Source of the DNA: Cellvibrio japonicus Ueda107
Lineage (GTDB): Bacteria; Pseudomonadota; Gammaproteobacteria; Pseudomonadales; Cellvibrionaceae
Length of the DNA: 64,000 nt
Reading direction: 5' to 3'
NCBI RefSeq assembly: GCF_000019225.1
Contig: NC_010995.1
Span: 2,364,501 to 2,428,500 of the forward strand
This document shows, one piece after another, positions 55,293 through 63,869 of the stretch (its first letter is position 1; each line of letters begins with the position of its first letter). Under the pieces are notes generated by a model. It saw nothing but the letters and a program-made list of their open reading frames with translations, was not told the DNA's origin and did no database searches. A program made the position numbers and the translations under genes.

Positions 55293-55639
55293 TCCAGTGG
55301 GAAGATGTACCGGTCTATGTCCATCGTCTGCCGGTGGATTTTCGTAAATCGATTAACGGGTTGAGTGTACTGGTGCAGGAATCCATGGGTCTGGATGCAT
55401 TTTCACCCGCCGTGTTTGTGTTTGGTAGTCGCAGCCGCAACAAAATCAAAATCCTGTATTGGGATAAAACCGGGTTCTGCCTGTGGTACAAGCGGCTGGA
55501 AAAAGATAAATTCAAATGGCCACGCCGGGGTGATGCTGTGTTATCACTGACTCACGAACAGTTTGATTGGCTGTTGCGCGGGTTAGATATTGAAAAGCTT
55601 CAACCACACACAGAAAAATATTTCTTCTCGGCGAATTAG
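55289..55639 (+). CDS. tnpB: IS66 accessory protein TnpB
   Basis: 116 residues, IS66 Orf2. It starts at ATG 55289 overlapping the tnpA stop. Typical motifs VDFRKSINGLSVLVQE, FVFGSRSRNKIKILYWDKTGFCLWYKRLE. The C-terminal 60 residues are identical to copy B TnpB, while the N-terminal half has scattered changes. Required with TnpA for transposition in IS66 elements. Confidence 0.95.
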   Translation: MIQWEDVPVYVHRLPVDFRKSINGLSVLVQESMGLDAFSPAVFVFGSRSRNKIKILYWDKTGFCLWYKRLEKDKFKWPRRGDAVLSLTHEQFDWLLRGLDIEKLQPHTEKYFFSAN

Positions 55640-55677
55640 TGCTATCAACCTGCGCAGGTTTTTTATAAGATGTGTGG

Positions 55678-57237
55678 ATGGAAAACAAACCCGATCTTCT
55701 GCAAGAAAATATTGATCTGCAAAAAATAGTTGCCGATAAAGACGATATTATTTCAGCGCAGGAAAAATCCCTTCAAAACAAAGAAAAACGTATTCGTATT
55801 CTTGAAGAATATATCCTCTCGCTCCAGCAAAAACAATTTGGCAGCTCCAGTGAAAAGCAGGACGTGATCCAGTCGGAGCTGGTGTTTACCGAGGCGGAAG
55901 ATACAGCGGAAGCTGAAGTCCCTGAGCAAGCCGATGCATTTGCCGATGCCACGGTGGTGGCAGAACACAAGCGCAAGAAAAAACGTGCATCTATTCCCAA
56001 AGAGTTACCCCGCATCGAGATTATCCATGATCTGCCCGAGGGTCAAAAATGTTGTCCGCACGATGGTGCTGAATTAAAACCTATCGGTTTTGAATCCCAT
56101 GAACAATTGGACATTATTCCCGCCAGTGTTCGGGTGTTACATCACAAGCGTTTGAAATACGCTTGCCCGTGTTGCGAAAACTATCTTGTGACTGCAAGGA
56201 AACCTTCGCAACCCATTGAAAAAAGCATCGCCTCACCCGGCCTTCTGGCCCATATCGCCACGCAAAAATATGTGGATGCCTTACCGCTGTATCGCCAAAC
56301 GGAGATCTTCAAACGTATTGGCGTGGAGATGGATCGTACGACACTTGCCAACTGGATGGTTCGCTGCGGCGCCATCGTACAACCATTGATTAATCTGATC
56401 CATGAAAGAATGTTGGAGCAAGCGATTCTTCATGCAGATGAAACGCGAGTGCAAGTATTGAATGAAACGGGGCGTGCGGCTGAAACGCAAAGCTTTATGT
56501 GGGTATTGCGCAGTACACAACCGGCTTGTGCAGCGGTGCTCTACCACTATGACCCCACACGCAGTGGTAAGGTGATCACGGAATTGCTGCATGATTTTGA
56601 TGGCGCTCTCATGACCGACGGTTACGCGGCTTATAACGCACCCTGTGAAAAAAATAGTATTACCCATTTAGCCTGTTGGGCGCATGCGCGGCGAAAATTT
56701 ATCGAGGCACAAAAAATCCAGAAGGCGGGAAAAACCGGCAAAGCAGATCAGGCGATTGCGTTTATCCAGCAGCTTTATGGAATAGAAAAATCGATAAAAG
56801 ACAAAACGCCGGAAGAAAAATATCAGCTGAGGCAAACACAATCGCTGCCGATGTTACAAAAAATAAAAGCCTGGTTAGATAAAAGTATAGCCCATGCGCT
56901 ACCACAATCGTTAATTGGAAAAGCGTTGCATTATCTGCATGAGCAATGGCCAAAATTGATTTGCTATGTGGAGTCGGGGGATTACCCGATAGATAACAAT
57001 GCGGCGGAGAATGCCATTCGTCCGTTTGTGATTGGGCGTAAAAACTGGCTCTTCTCTGCCAGTCCCAAAGGGGCCGCAGCGAGTGCGAATTTATACAGCG
57101 TGATTGAAACGGCCAAAGCGAATGGACTTGAGCCCTATACCTATTTGCGAAAAGTCTTTTCTGAACTTCCGCAGGCTACGAGCCTTGAGCAAATCGAGGC
57201 ATTGTTGCCATGGAATGTCAAAAGTGGTGTTGATTAG
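55678..57237 (+). CDS. tnpC: IS66 transposase TnpC
   Basis: 519 residues from ATG 55678 (GTG two codons upstream possible). An N-terminal coiled coil (LEEYILSLQQKQFGSSSEK) and a zinc-binding region with CCPHDG and CPCCENY precede the DDE catalytic domain: ILHADETRVQ, LMTDGYAAYN and NNAAENAIRPFVIGRKNWLF supply the two Asp and the Glu. The reading frame is intact. The stop lies inside the right terminal repeat. Confidence 0.96.
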   Translation: MENKPDLLQENIDLQKIVADKDDIISAQEKSLQNKEKRIRILEEYILSLQQKQFGSSSEKQDVIQSELVFTEAEDTAEAEVPEQADAFADATVVAEHKRKKKRASIPKELPRIEIIHDLPEGQKCCPHDGAELKPIGFESHEQLDIIPASVRVLHHKRLKYACPCCENYLVTARKPSQPIEKSIASPGLLAHIATQKYVDALPLYRQTEIFKRIGVEMDRTTLANWMVRCGAIVQPLINLIHERMLEQAILHADETRVQVLNETGRAAETQSFMWVLRSTQPACAAVLYHYDPTRSGKVITELLHDFDGALMTDGYAAYNAPCEKNSITHLACWAHARRKFIEAQKIQKAGKTGKADQAIAFIQQLYGIEKSIKDKTPEEKYQLRQTQSLPMLQKIKAWLDKSIAHALPQSLIGKALHYLHEQWPKLICYVESGDYPIDNNAAENAIRPFVIGRKNWLFSASPKGAAASANLYSVIETAKANGLEPYTYLRKVFSELPQATSLEQIEALLPWNVKSGVD

Positions 57238-57245
57238 GCGCTTAC

Positions 57246-57253
57246 GATTTTTC
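57246..57253. repeat. Target-site duplication of IS66 copy A, right
   Basis: GATTTTTC, identical to 54890-54897. Confidence 0.95.
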
Positions 57254-58059
57254 AGTACACCGGTACGATCATCATAGACATAAGTCACAACACCAGCACC
57301 ACCGTTGTTACGCAATTCTTCTTTTACCTGACCGCGCGCGTTGACCGATACCGTTTTTTGCAAGACATCACCAGTGGCCAAATCCCTGATTTGCTCGCTA
57401 TAACCATAAGCATTGAACAATGTGGTAGTCCCACTATTGCTGGAAACCAAGCCGTTCAATACGTCTCGCGTCTCATACACTCGACCGACAGAATCGTATT
57501 TCACCGAGTTGATATAGCCCTGGCTGTTATTGGGCAGATAGGTGACCGTATCCGTGACACGTGATGAATTATCATAGGTGTAGGTTTGGCAATAGTTGCT
57601 ACCACCACACGTTTCATTTACTCCACCATAACTGGTTACTACGGCGGTAAGCCTGCCCTGGGTTTTTAGTTGGGCAGTTGATTCACCATAAACCTTGTCG
57701 TAATACCATTTGGTATGCGTATCTACAGCGCCGCCAGTAAATTTGTCTGTGCGGGTTACCATGCGCCCTAAGGCGTCATAATCCATAGACTGCACTTGTT
57801 TCTTGGTATCGGTTTGCTCAATCAGCTCTCCAAAATCGTTGTAGCGATAAAACCACCAACCAGCCAATTTAGATGAAGCCGGTGATGCCAGGTAATCGTC
57901 TACTTGATCACAAGCCACTGTCGCATTACCCAGAAAACCGCCCTTATCCGGATCATGCATGGCGATTTTTCGCCCCAAACCGTCATAACACATTTGCACT
58001 TTAACGGTCTTATTACTTGCCGCTGTTGTAGCACTGGTCAAATTACCCAGAGCATCATA

Positions 58060-58067
58060 TCCATAGG
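58060..58067. repeat. Target-site duplication of IS66 copy B, left
   Basis: TCCATAGG, repeated exactly at 60440-60447. Confidence 0.95.
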
Positions 58068-58075
58068 GTAAACGC

Positions 58076-59659
58076 CTAACTAACCCCATCCTTGTAATTC
58101 CACGGTAATAATGCCTCGATCTGTTCGAGGCTTGTCGCATTGGGTAATTCAGTGAAGATTGTTTTTAAATACCCATAAGGCTCCAGCCCATTGGCCTTGG
58201 CGGTTTCAATCACACTGTATAAATTTGCACTCGCCGTGGCCCCTTTGGGACTTGTGGAGAATAGCCAGTTTTTTCGCCCAATCACAAACGGGCGGATTGC
58301 ATTCTCCGCTGCATTGTTATCAATCGGATAATCCCCCGATTCCACATAGCGAACCAGCTTCGGCCATTGTTCATGCAAATAATGCAATGCCTTTCCAATC
58401 AACGATTGTGGCGGTGAATGTGCCAAGCTTTTATCCAGCCAGACTTTTATTTTTTGTAACACCGGCAGCGATTGTGTTTGTCTCAGTTGATATTTTTCTT
58501 CCGGCGTTTTGTCCTTAATCGCCTTTTCTATTCCATAGAGCTGCTGGATAAACGCAATCGCTTGATCTGCTTTACCGGTTTTTCCCTTCGCCTGGATTTT
58601 TTGTGCCTCGATAAACTTGCGACGCGCATGTGCCCAACAGGCTAAATGGGTAATACCCTTTTTTTCACAAGGTGCGTTGTAAGCTGCATAGCCATCGGTC
58701 ATGAGTGCGCCATTAAAATCACGTAGCAATTCCGTGATTACTTTTCCACTGCGTGTCGGTTCGTAGCGATAAAGCACTGCTGCACACGTGGGTTGCGTAC
58801 TGCGCAATACCCACATAAAACTCTGTGTTTCAGCCGCACGACCGGTTTCATTCAACACCTGCACACGCGTTTCATCCGCATGAAGAATCGTTTGTTCCAA
58901 CATTCTTTCGTGCAGCAAGTTAATTAATGGCTGCACCAGGTTTCCACAACGGATCATCCAGTTGGCGAGTGTAGTGCGATCCATCTCCACACCAATACGT
59001 TTGAAAATGTCCGTCTGGCGATACAGCGGCATGGCATCTACATATTTTTGCGTGGCAATATGGGCCAACAGCCCGGGTGAGGCGATACTTTTTTCAATCG
59101 GTTGTGCGGGTTTCTTTGCGGTCACAAGATAGTTTTCGCAACAGGGGCAGGCGTATTTCAATCGTTTGTGATGTAACACCCGAACACTGGCGGGGATAAT
59201 GTCTAATTGTTCGTGGGATTCAAAACCGATGGGTTTTAATAACGATCCATCGTGCGGACAGCATTTTTGATCCTCAGGCAGATCGTGGGTAATCTCGATA
59301 CGATGTAGCTCTTTGGGAATGGATGCACGTTTCTTCTTGCGTTTATGCTCCGCTACAACAACCGTGTCATCGGCAAAGGCATCCACTTGTTCAGGGGCTT
59401 CGGCTTCCGCGGTATCCTCCGCTTCGGTAAAGACCAGCTCCGCTTGAAGCACTTCCTGCTTTTCACTGGAACTGCCAAATTGTTTTTGCTGAAGCGAGAG
59501 GATGTATTCCTCAAGGAGGCGAATGCGCTTTTCTTTGGCGTGAAGGGATTGTTCTTTTTCTTGAAGGGATCTCTCATGCAATGAAATAATGTCGTCTTTA
59601 TTCGCAACTATTTTTTGCAGTTCGATATTTTCTTGCACAAGGTCAGAAATATTTTTCAT
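58076..59659 (-). CDS. tnpC: IS66 transposase TnpC
   Basis: 527 residues. It has a coiled-coil N-terminus slightly longer than copy A (extra ERSLQEKEQSLHA region), CCPHDG and CPCCENY zinc-type cysteines, and DDE residues in ILHADETRVQ, LMTDGYAAYN and NNAAENAIRPFVIGRKNWLF. Intact. It ends with LPWNYKDGVS inside the left terminal repeat. Confidence 0.96.
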   Translation of the reverse strand: MKNISDLVQENIELQKIVANKDDIISLHERSLQEKEQSLHAKEKRIRLLEEYILSLQQKQFGSSSEKQEVLQAELVFTEAEDTAEAEAPEQVDAFADDTVVVAEHKRKKKRASIPKELHRIEITHDLPEDQKCCPHDGSLLKPIGFESHEQLDIIPASVRVLHHKRLKYACPCCENYLVTAKKPAQPIEKSIASPGLLAHIATQKYVDAMPLYRQTDIFKRIGVEMDRTTLANWMIRCGNLVQPLINLLHERMLEQTILHADETRVQVLNETGRAAETQSFMWVLRSTQPTCAAVLYRYEPTRSGKVITELLRDFNGALMTDGYAAYNAPCEKKGITHLACWAHARRKFIEAQKIQAKGKTGKADQAIAFIQQLYGIEKAIKDKTPEEKYQLRQTQSLPVLQKIKVWLDKSLAHSPPQSLIGKALHYLHEQWPKLVRYVESGDYPIDNNAAENAIRPFVIGRKNWLFSTSPKGATASANLYSVIETAKANGLEPYGYLKTIFTELPNATSLEQIEALLPWNYKDGVS

Positions 59660-59697
59660 GGGTATATTTTATAAAACCCATGCACAAGTTGATAGCA

Positions 59698-60048
59698 CTA
59701 ATTCGCCGAGAAGAAATATTTTTCTGTGTGTGGTTGAAGCTTTTCAATATCTAACCCGCGCAACAGCCAATCAAACTGTTCGTGAGTCAGTGATAACACA
59801 GCATCACCCCGGCGCGGCCATTTGAATTTGTCTTTTTCCAATCGTTTGTACCACAGACAAAACCCGGTTTTATCCCAGTAGAGGATTTTTATTTTATTGC
59901 GGGTGCGATTGCCAAACACAAACACGGATCGGGAAAATACCTCCAGTGCCATGGACTCCTGCACCAAGACACTCAACCCATTAATGGATTTGCGAAAATC
60001 CACCGGTTGCCGGTGTACGTATACCGGCACATCATCCCACTGGATCAT
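59698..60048 (-). CDS. tnpB: IS66 accessory protein TnpB
   Basis: 116 residues from ATG 60048, overlapping the tnpA stop by ATGA. Nine differences from copy A TnpB, all in the first 60 residues. It carries VDFRKSINGLSVLVQE and ILYWDKTGFCLWYKRLE. Intact. Confidence 0.95.
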   Translation of the reverse strand: MIQWDDVPVYVHRQPVDFRKSINGLSVLVQESMALEVFSRSVFVFGNRTRNKIKILYWDKTGFCLWYKRLEKDKFKWPRRGDAVLSLTHEQFDWLLRGLDIEKLQPHTEKYFFSAN

Positions 60049-60359
60049 GCCAACGCCCTGAGCAATTGGGCCAGCCACTGAGGTGGCGGTAGTGTGCCAA
60101 ATTCAAGCTGGCCTACATGATGGCGAATGGTCAGTGATGCAGCCTTCACACCAGAAGCTTCGTGCGGTATTTTGGGCTTTACTTTTACACGAACAAAACC
60201 GGCTTCCTCTTTACTGGCCATCTTTGCCAATTGTTTGCGGCGCAAGCTGAAGTATTTGGGGCACAGCTCGTTCTGCTTACAAAAAACGGCTGCTGATACA
60301 CCGCTGGCGTCGTGCTGCGCAAACAGTGCTCGCCATTGTTCTTCGTTACGTTTTTTCAT
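60045..60359 (-). CDS. tnpA: IS66 accessory protein TnpA
   Basis: 104 residues, the same layout as copy A TnpA with an HTH-like N-terminus (VSAAVFCKQNELCPKYFSL) and LPPPQWLAQLLRALA at the end. An AGGAGG-type site (revcomp of GCCTCCT at 60363) precedes the ATG. Intact. Confidence 0.93.
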   Translation of the reverse strand: MKKRNEEQWRALFAQHDASGVSAAVFCKQNELCPKYFSLRRKQLAKMASKEEAGFVRVKVKPKIPHEASGVKAASLTIRHHVGQLEFGTLPPPQWLAQLLRALA

Positions 60360-60427
60360 AAGGCCTCCTGGTGAATTTAGGAAAAGTACCTTAGTAAAAA
60401 AACAATTAACTCGATAGATGGGGTTAG

Positions 60428-63400
60428 TTAGGCGCTTACTCCATAGGTAATAGTCCCACCCAGATGATCAGCTACCTTGACTACATGCCCCAGACTATTT
60501 TTTTCTTCAATACGTGTTTGCCCCAAGGCATTGGTAATGATGGTTTTATATCCGTCATAGACAGTTGTTGTGATACTGGTATCAGGTGCAATCAGCTTTA
60601 CTACCCGCCCAAGCAAGTCATATTCAAATACCGACCAATAAACCGGGTCACCAGAGAAATAAGGTTCACTCTTGCGAGCAATGCGCCCCTGCCGGTCATA
60701 CTCGGTATCGACGTAACTTTCCCTACCATCGAACATCACCCTGCTGGAACGAACAATCCGCTCCAGCCTGTCGAAGTAATCGGTTGACTTTCCTCCACCG
60801 CTGGCCAGGCTTTCTACGCGATACCTGGCTCCCGCTGGGCATACCACTGAGGAACCATCGCAGAATGCCCTGTTAACATGGCTCCAGGCGCCTGTGCTAT
60901 CACTACGCTGATACTCCCTGCCATCGACGGTATAGAGAATATTGATCAGGACACCATTGGTATCCTTGATTTGCGTAGGCAGACCAAGTGTATTACGTGT
61001 AACAACGCCTGAAACCAAATTGCCTAAACTATCCTTTGTGGTCTCCACAAAACGCCTGCTTGAATCATAAACAGTTTCTGTTTTTCTGGTTTGTGGTACA
61101 CCAGGTTTAACAGTGGCGGTCTTGCGTGCAACAGTGGGGTTACCCACATTATCGTATTCATAGGATACCGCCAGCTGATTAACACCTGGCTCTATGATTT
61201 CTGTCTTTAGCATACCCGGCCAGGTGTCCGATTGACCATAATATTCAAATTGGGATAGTCGAGTTACTGCTGGAGAATTATTTTTGGTGGTTTCAGTTCT
61301 CGTACTTTGTAAACGCCCCCGGCGCTTCTCCCAAACACTGGAGTAATAGGTGTTGAAGGTTGTTTTGACGGAGGTGTTAGCACTTCCTGATGCGATAGCC
61401 ATTATCTTGGTAACATTGCCATACTCATCATAATCTGTATCGGTCTCGACAGTTTGTAAGCTCGCCCCCTGCGCCAGGCCATTATTATTAAGACCATAAT
61501 TTACCTCTTTCACTTTATCCAGAAAGACACGATAAATCCCATTATTAGCCTCATCGCGTGCCGAAGCCCAAGTATTATCAGCCTCGGACAAAATGATGGG
61601 CTGACCTGCAACCAAATTGCCGCTATACACTTTTGTTTTCAGAGGCATTCCAAGATACGGCCAGTCCTGATGATAGGATGTTTCCGTTTGTATACCAGTT
61701 TGCAGATCTATTGTTGTTAATTTTTCAAACCCCAGGAAACCACGCCCGCCCGCCTGCGCCCGTGCATGATGGTAACGATATAAGGTACGCGCTTTAAACG
61801 CAGGATCATTTGCTGCCGGCATACTCCTGTCGACCGACGTAACCACATAGTTGGGACTCCCTACCACTTCCAATACGGGAATGGAATAGTCCGGCACAGG
61901 TGCTGAAGCACCAAGGTAGGAAAATGGGTTGTTCATTTGCTGGTAAAAGCCAACAACATCTACAGAATTACTAAAGGTTTTAATACAGGTAGTGATCGAT
62001 TGATTGTAAGTTAATGGATAGCAAGAAGTTGTTATCTGTTGCGAACTATTAACCCCCCAGATTGTGGAGTAATGATCACCAGAAGCATTTAGCCTTTTAT
62101 AATCAATAGATAACTCACGATTCAAGCCATCCACGACGCCAGTTAACAGCCAAGGTTTTTTATAGGAGTTTATACTTGGTAAAGATCTTTTAAGTGTAAT
62201 GCGTGTATTGTTAGAGCCTGAAATCGGTGAAAGCTGAATGAGATCAATCCAACCATCACCTGTTGCATCCAGAAACTGGTAGGTATCGTCAGACGTGGTC
62301 TGGCCAGACAAAAGAGGATATTGGGTAGAAAAATAATCATAATCTTCAGTATGAGAATTCCACAAACCATACCTTATCATCTTGTTAAAAGTATCATTCC
62401 AAACAACATCCAAATATCCGTCCTGGTTAATATCAACACGCTGAACACCAGAAATAGATGTCGATGCAAAATTTACAGAGAAATTTATCGGGTCGGAAAA
62501 TCCAGCGCCAGTGTTTAATTGAAAAGAATTACCACTAACTTTATCCGGCAATCCATCACCATTAATATCTATCGGTTTCTCTGCAGTAATAAAAGAAAAA
62601 AACTCAAAATCGGGACTATCGAACTCGCCTTTGGTAATAAAGATAGCATCAGCTGTTATTGTTGTTATTTGGGGAGGGTAGGTATTGTACTGTGTAACAG
62701 TCCTACGCAGCCTAAGAACAATATCCACTCTGCCGTCACCATTATAATCAGCAGATTTTTCCGGATATGAACTATCAATTGTCCATGGACTTGATGAAAT
62801 GGCCGGAGGAACATTACCTAATGGAATGGTTAACTCTTTCATAAAGGAAAACTGATATCTCATGTTACTTGCATGAGACGCAGCATTATCCCTGGGAACA
62901 AGCTTATAAAGCTGCAGTTTTTTCGCACCATCAATAAAATAGGCATCCGTCAAGCCGTCGCCAGTAAGATCCACAAATCCAACATGCCTATTTTGAAAAG
63001 GAATTCCAGGAGCAATCCCAAAAGTCCACTCACCTGTAACCATCGGCTGAGCTACCAGAGCATGCCATCTATTATCATAACTTCTAACCAATAAGTCTTG
63101 GCGACCATCAGCATTGTAATCAATAACATGCAATGTGGTATCACTGGGCAAATTCCCATAAAAAACTCTTTCATAAGATTTTTGCAGGTATCCCACGCCA
63201 GTACCCAGTGCAAATTTGACAACATGCTTGTAAGCAAAGTCAGCTGCATTGATTGGATATTGACTAACCCATGCAATATCCAGAATTCCATCACCATTAA
63301 TATCAAAAAATTTATAATCTATAAGATTTTCAACATCCAAACTACTGCCCCCGTTACTGGATATTTGGTAATCTCTTTCGGGCGTATACGAGAAGCTCAT

Positions 63401-63835
63401 TCGTGGATAACAGTCAGTTCCAAAACATTCTTCAACCTGATCCAATCGTTCAGCCAGTGATTTAGCGGGTTTTGTTTGATAATAAAAATTATAGGTACGT
63501 TCCAAGGCATTATTGTTATAGGTTTTAATATTGGTCAGCTTCTTTGAATAACGATATGAATAACCACTGATGTAAACCCTATAGGTGTCAGTACGATCTG
63601 CATAGTCAAACACTATTGATGCTTTGGCATTAGTGCTGGTATTTACCTGGGCATAGGCATAATTAATTCGTTTGATACGCTGACCGGTGGTGTTATCACC
63701 TTCGTACACATAATCAATGCGGTTACCCAGATTATCCTTAAAACGACTTAATGCCCATGCCAGATTGGAAGTACCTGTAACCTTGGAATCAGCTGTACCG
63801 CCAAAGGTACTGGTTGAACCATCCTTTGCTTCCAC
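60428..63835 (-). CDS. RHS/TcB-like toxin N-terminal part (5' part of the interrupted gene)
   Basis: Open frame of 1,135 residues on the minus strand; true RHS sequence ends at 60440, and the last few codons come from IS66 copy B. About residues 175-560 hold seven FG-GAP/VCBS-type calcium-binding motifs (DINGDGILDIAW, DYNADGRQDLLV, DLTGDGLTDAYF, DYNGDGRVDIVL, DINGDGLPDKVS, DINQDGYLDVVW, DATGDGWIDLIQ), as in the beta-propeller of TcB/SpvB toxins. YD repeats follow from about residue 780. The first codon is an arbitrary GTG, since the true N-terminus lies upstream in another frame. Confidence 0.85.
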   Translation of the reverse strand: MEAKDGSTSTFGGTADSKVTGTSNLAWALSRFKDNLGNRIDYVYEGDNTTGQRIKRINYAYAQVNTSTNAKASIVFDYADRTDTYRVYISGYSYRYSKKLTNIKTYNNNALERTYNFYYQTKPAKSLAERLDQVEECFGTDCYPRMSFSYTPERDYQISSNGGSSLDVENLIDYKFFDINGDGILDIAWVSQYPINAADFAYKHVVKFALGTGVGYLQKSYERVFYGNLPSDTTLHVIDYNADGRQDLLVRSYDNRWHALVAQPMVTGEWTFGIAPGIPFQNRHVGFVDLTGDGLTDAYFIDGAKKLQLYKLVPRDNAASHASNMRYQFSFMKELTIPLGNVPPAISSSPWTIDSSYPEKSADYNGDGRVDIVLRLRRTVTQYNTYPPQITTITADAIFITKGEFDSPDFEFFSFITAEKPIDINGDGLPDKVSGNSFQLNTGAGFSDPINFSVNFASTSISGVQRVDINQDGYLDVVWNDTFNKMIRYGLWNSHTEDYDYFSTQYPLLSGQTTSDDTYQFLDATGDGWIDLIQLSPISGSNNTRITLKRSLPSINSYKKPWLLTGVVDGLNRELSIDYKRLNASGDHYSTIWGVNSSQQITTSCYPLTYNQSITTCIKTFSNSVDVVGFYQQMNNPFSYLGASAPVPDYSIPVLEVVGSPNYVVTSVDRSMPAANDPAFKARTLYRYHHARAQAGGRGFLGFEKLTTIDLQTGIQTETSYHQDWPYLGMPLKTKVYSGNLVAGQPIILSEADNTWASARDEANNGIYRVFLDKVKEVNYGLNNNGLAQGASLQTVETDTDYDEYGNVTKIMAIASGSANTSVKTTFNTYYSSVWEKRRGRLQSTRTETTKNNSPAVTRLSQFEYYGQSDTWPGMLKTEIIEPGVNQLAVSYEYDNVGNPTVARKTATVKPGVPQTRKTETVYDSSRRFVETTKDSLGNLVSGVVTRNTLGLPTQIKDTNGVLINILYTVDGREYQRSDSTGAWSHVNRAFCDGSSVVCPAGARYRVESLASGGGKSTDYFDRLERIVRSSRVMFDGRESYVDTEYDRQGRIARKSEPYFSGDPVYWSVFEYDLLGRVVKLIAPDTSITTTVYDGYKTIITNALGQTRIEEKNSLGHVVKVADHLGGTITYGVSA
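60440..60447. repeat. Target-site duplication of IS66 copy B, right
   Basis: TCCATAGG, identical to 58060-58067. Confidence 0.95.
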
Positions 63836-63869
63836 CTCAAAATAATCAGGATTACCTGTCGCCCCCCCC

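Larger units (their letters stand above)
54898..57245 (+). mobile_element. IS66-family insertion sequence, copy A (2,348 bp)
   Basis: Terminal repeats start GTAAGC(A/G)CCTAA; the left 20 bases (54898-54917) and right 20 (57226-57245) match with three differences. It is flanked by GATTTTTC duplications. It contains tnpA, tnpB and tnpC in order on the plus strand, all intact, so it may be active. It is inserted in the RHS gene on the opposite strand. Related to but distinct from copy B. Confidence 0.96.
57246..58067 (-). pseudogene. Middle segment of the RHS gene, trapped between two IS66 elements
   Basis: 822 bases of RHS sequence, 814 unique plus duplication. It encodes YD repeats (YDALGNLTSATTAASNKTV, YDGLGRKIAMHDPDKGG, YDALGRMVTRTDKFTGG, YDSVGRVYETRDVLNG). 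The frame is open throughout but has no start or stop of its own, because both ends are set by IS insertions. It is flanked by inverted IS copies and could be inverted by recombination. Confidence 0.9.
58068..60439 (-). mobile_element. IS66-family insertion sequence, copy B (2,372 bp)
   Basis: Terminal repeats of 23 bases (58068-58090 and 60417-60439) differ at one position. It is flanked by TCCATAGG duplications. It encodes tnpA, tnpB and tnpC on the minus strand, all intact. It is opposite in orientation to copy A and diverged from it, so the two are separate insertions rather than one duplication. Confidence 0.96.

Noticed and set aside
57091..57245. Continuation of the middle RHS frame past 57246 as if part of the protein
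   Set aside because: Those codons lie inside IS66 copy A on the opposite strand of tnpC; the RHS sequence ends at the target duplication.
58068..58140. RHS middle frame starting at 58140
   Set aside because: The residues before YGYDALGN come from the left end of IS66 copy B, not from the RHS gene.
54898..60439. A single composite transposon bounded by the two IS66 copies
   Set aside because: Each IS has its own distinct 8-bp duplication and the trapped segment is RHS sequence continuous with both sides, so these are two independent insertions.
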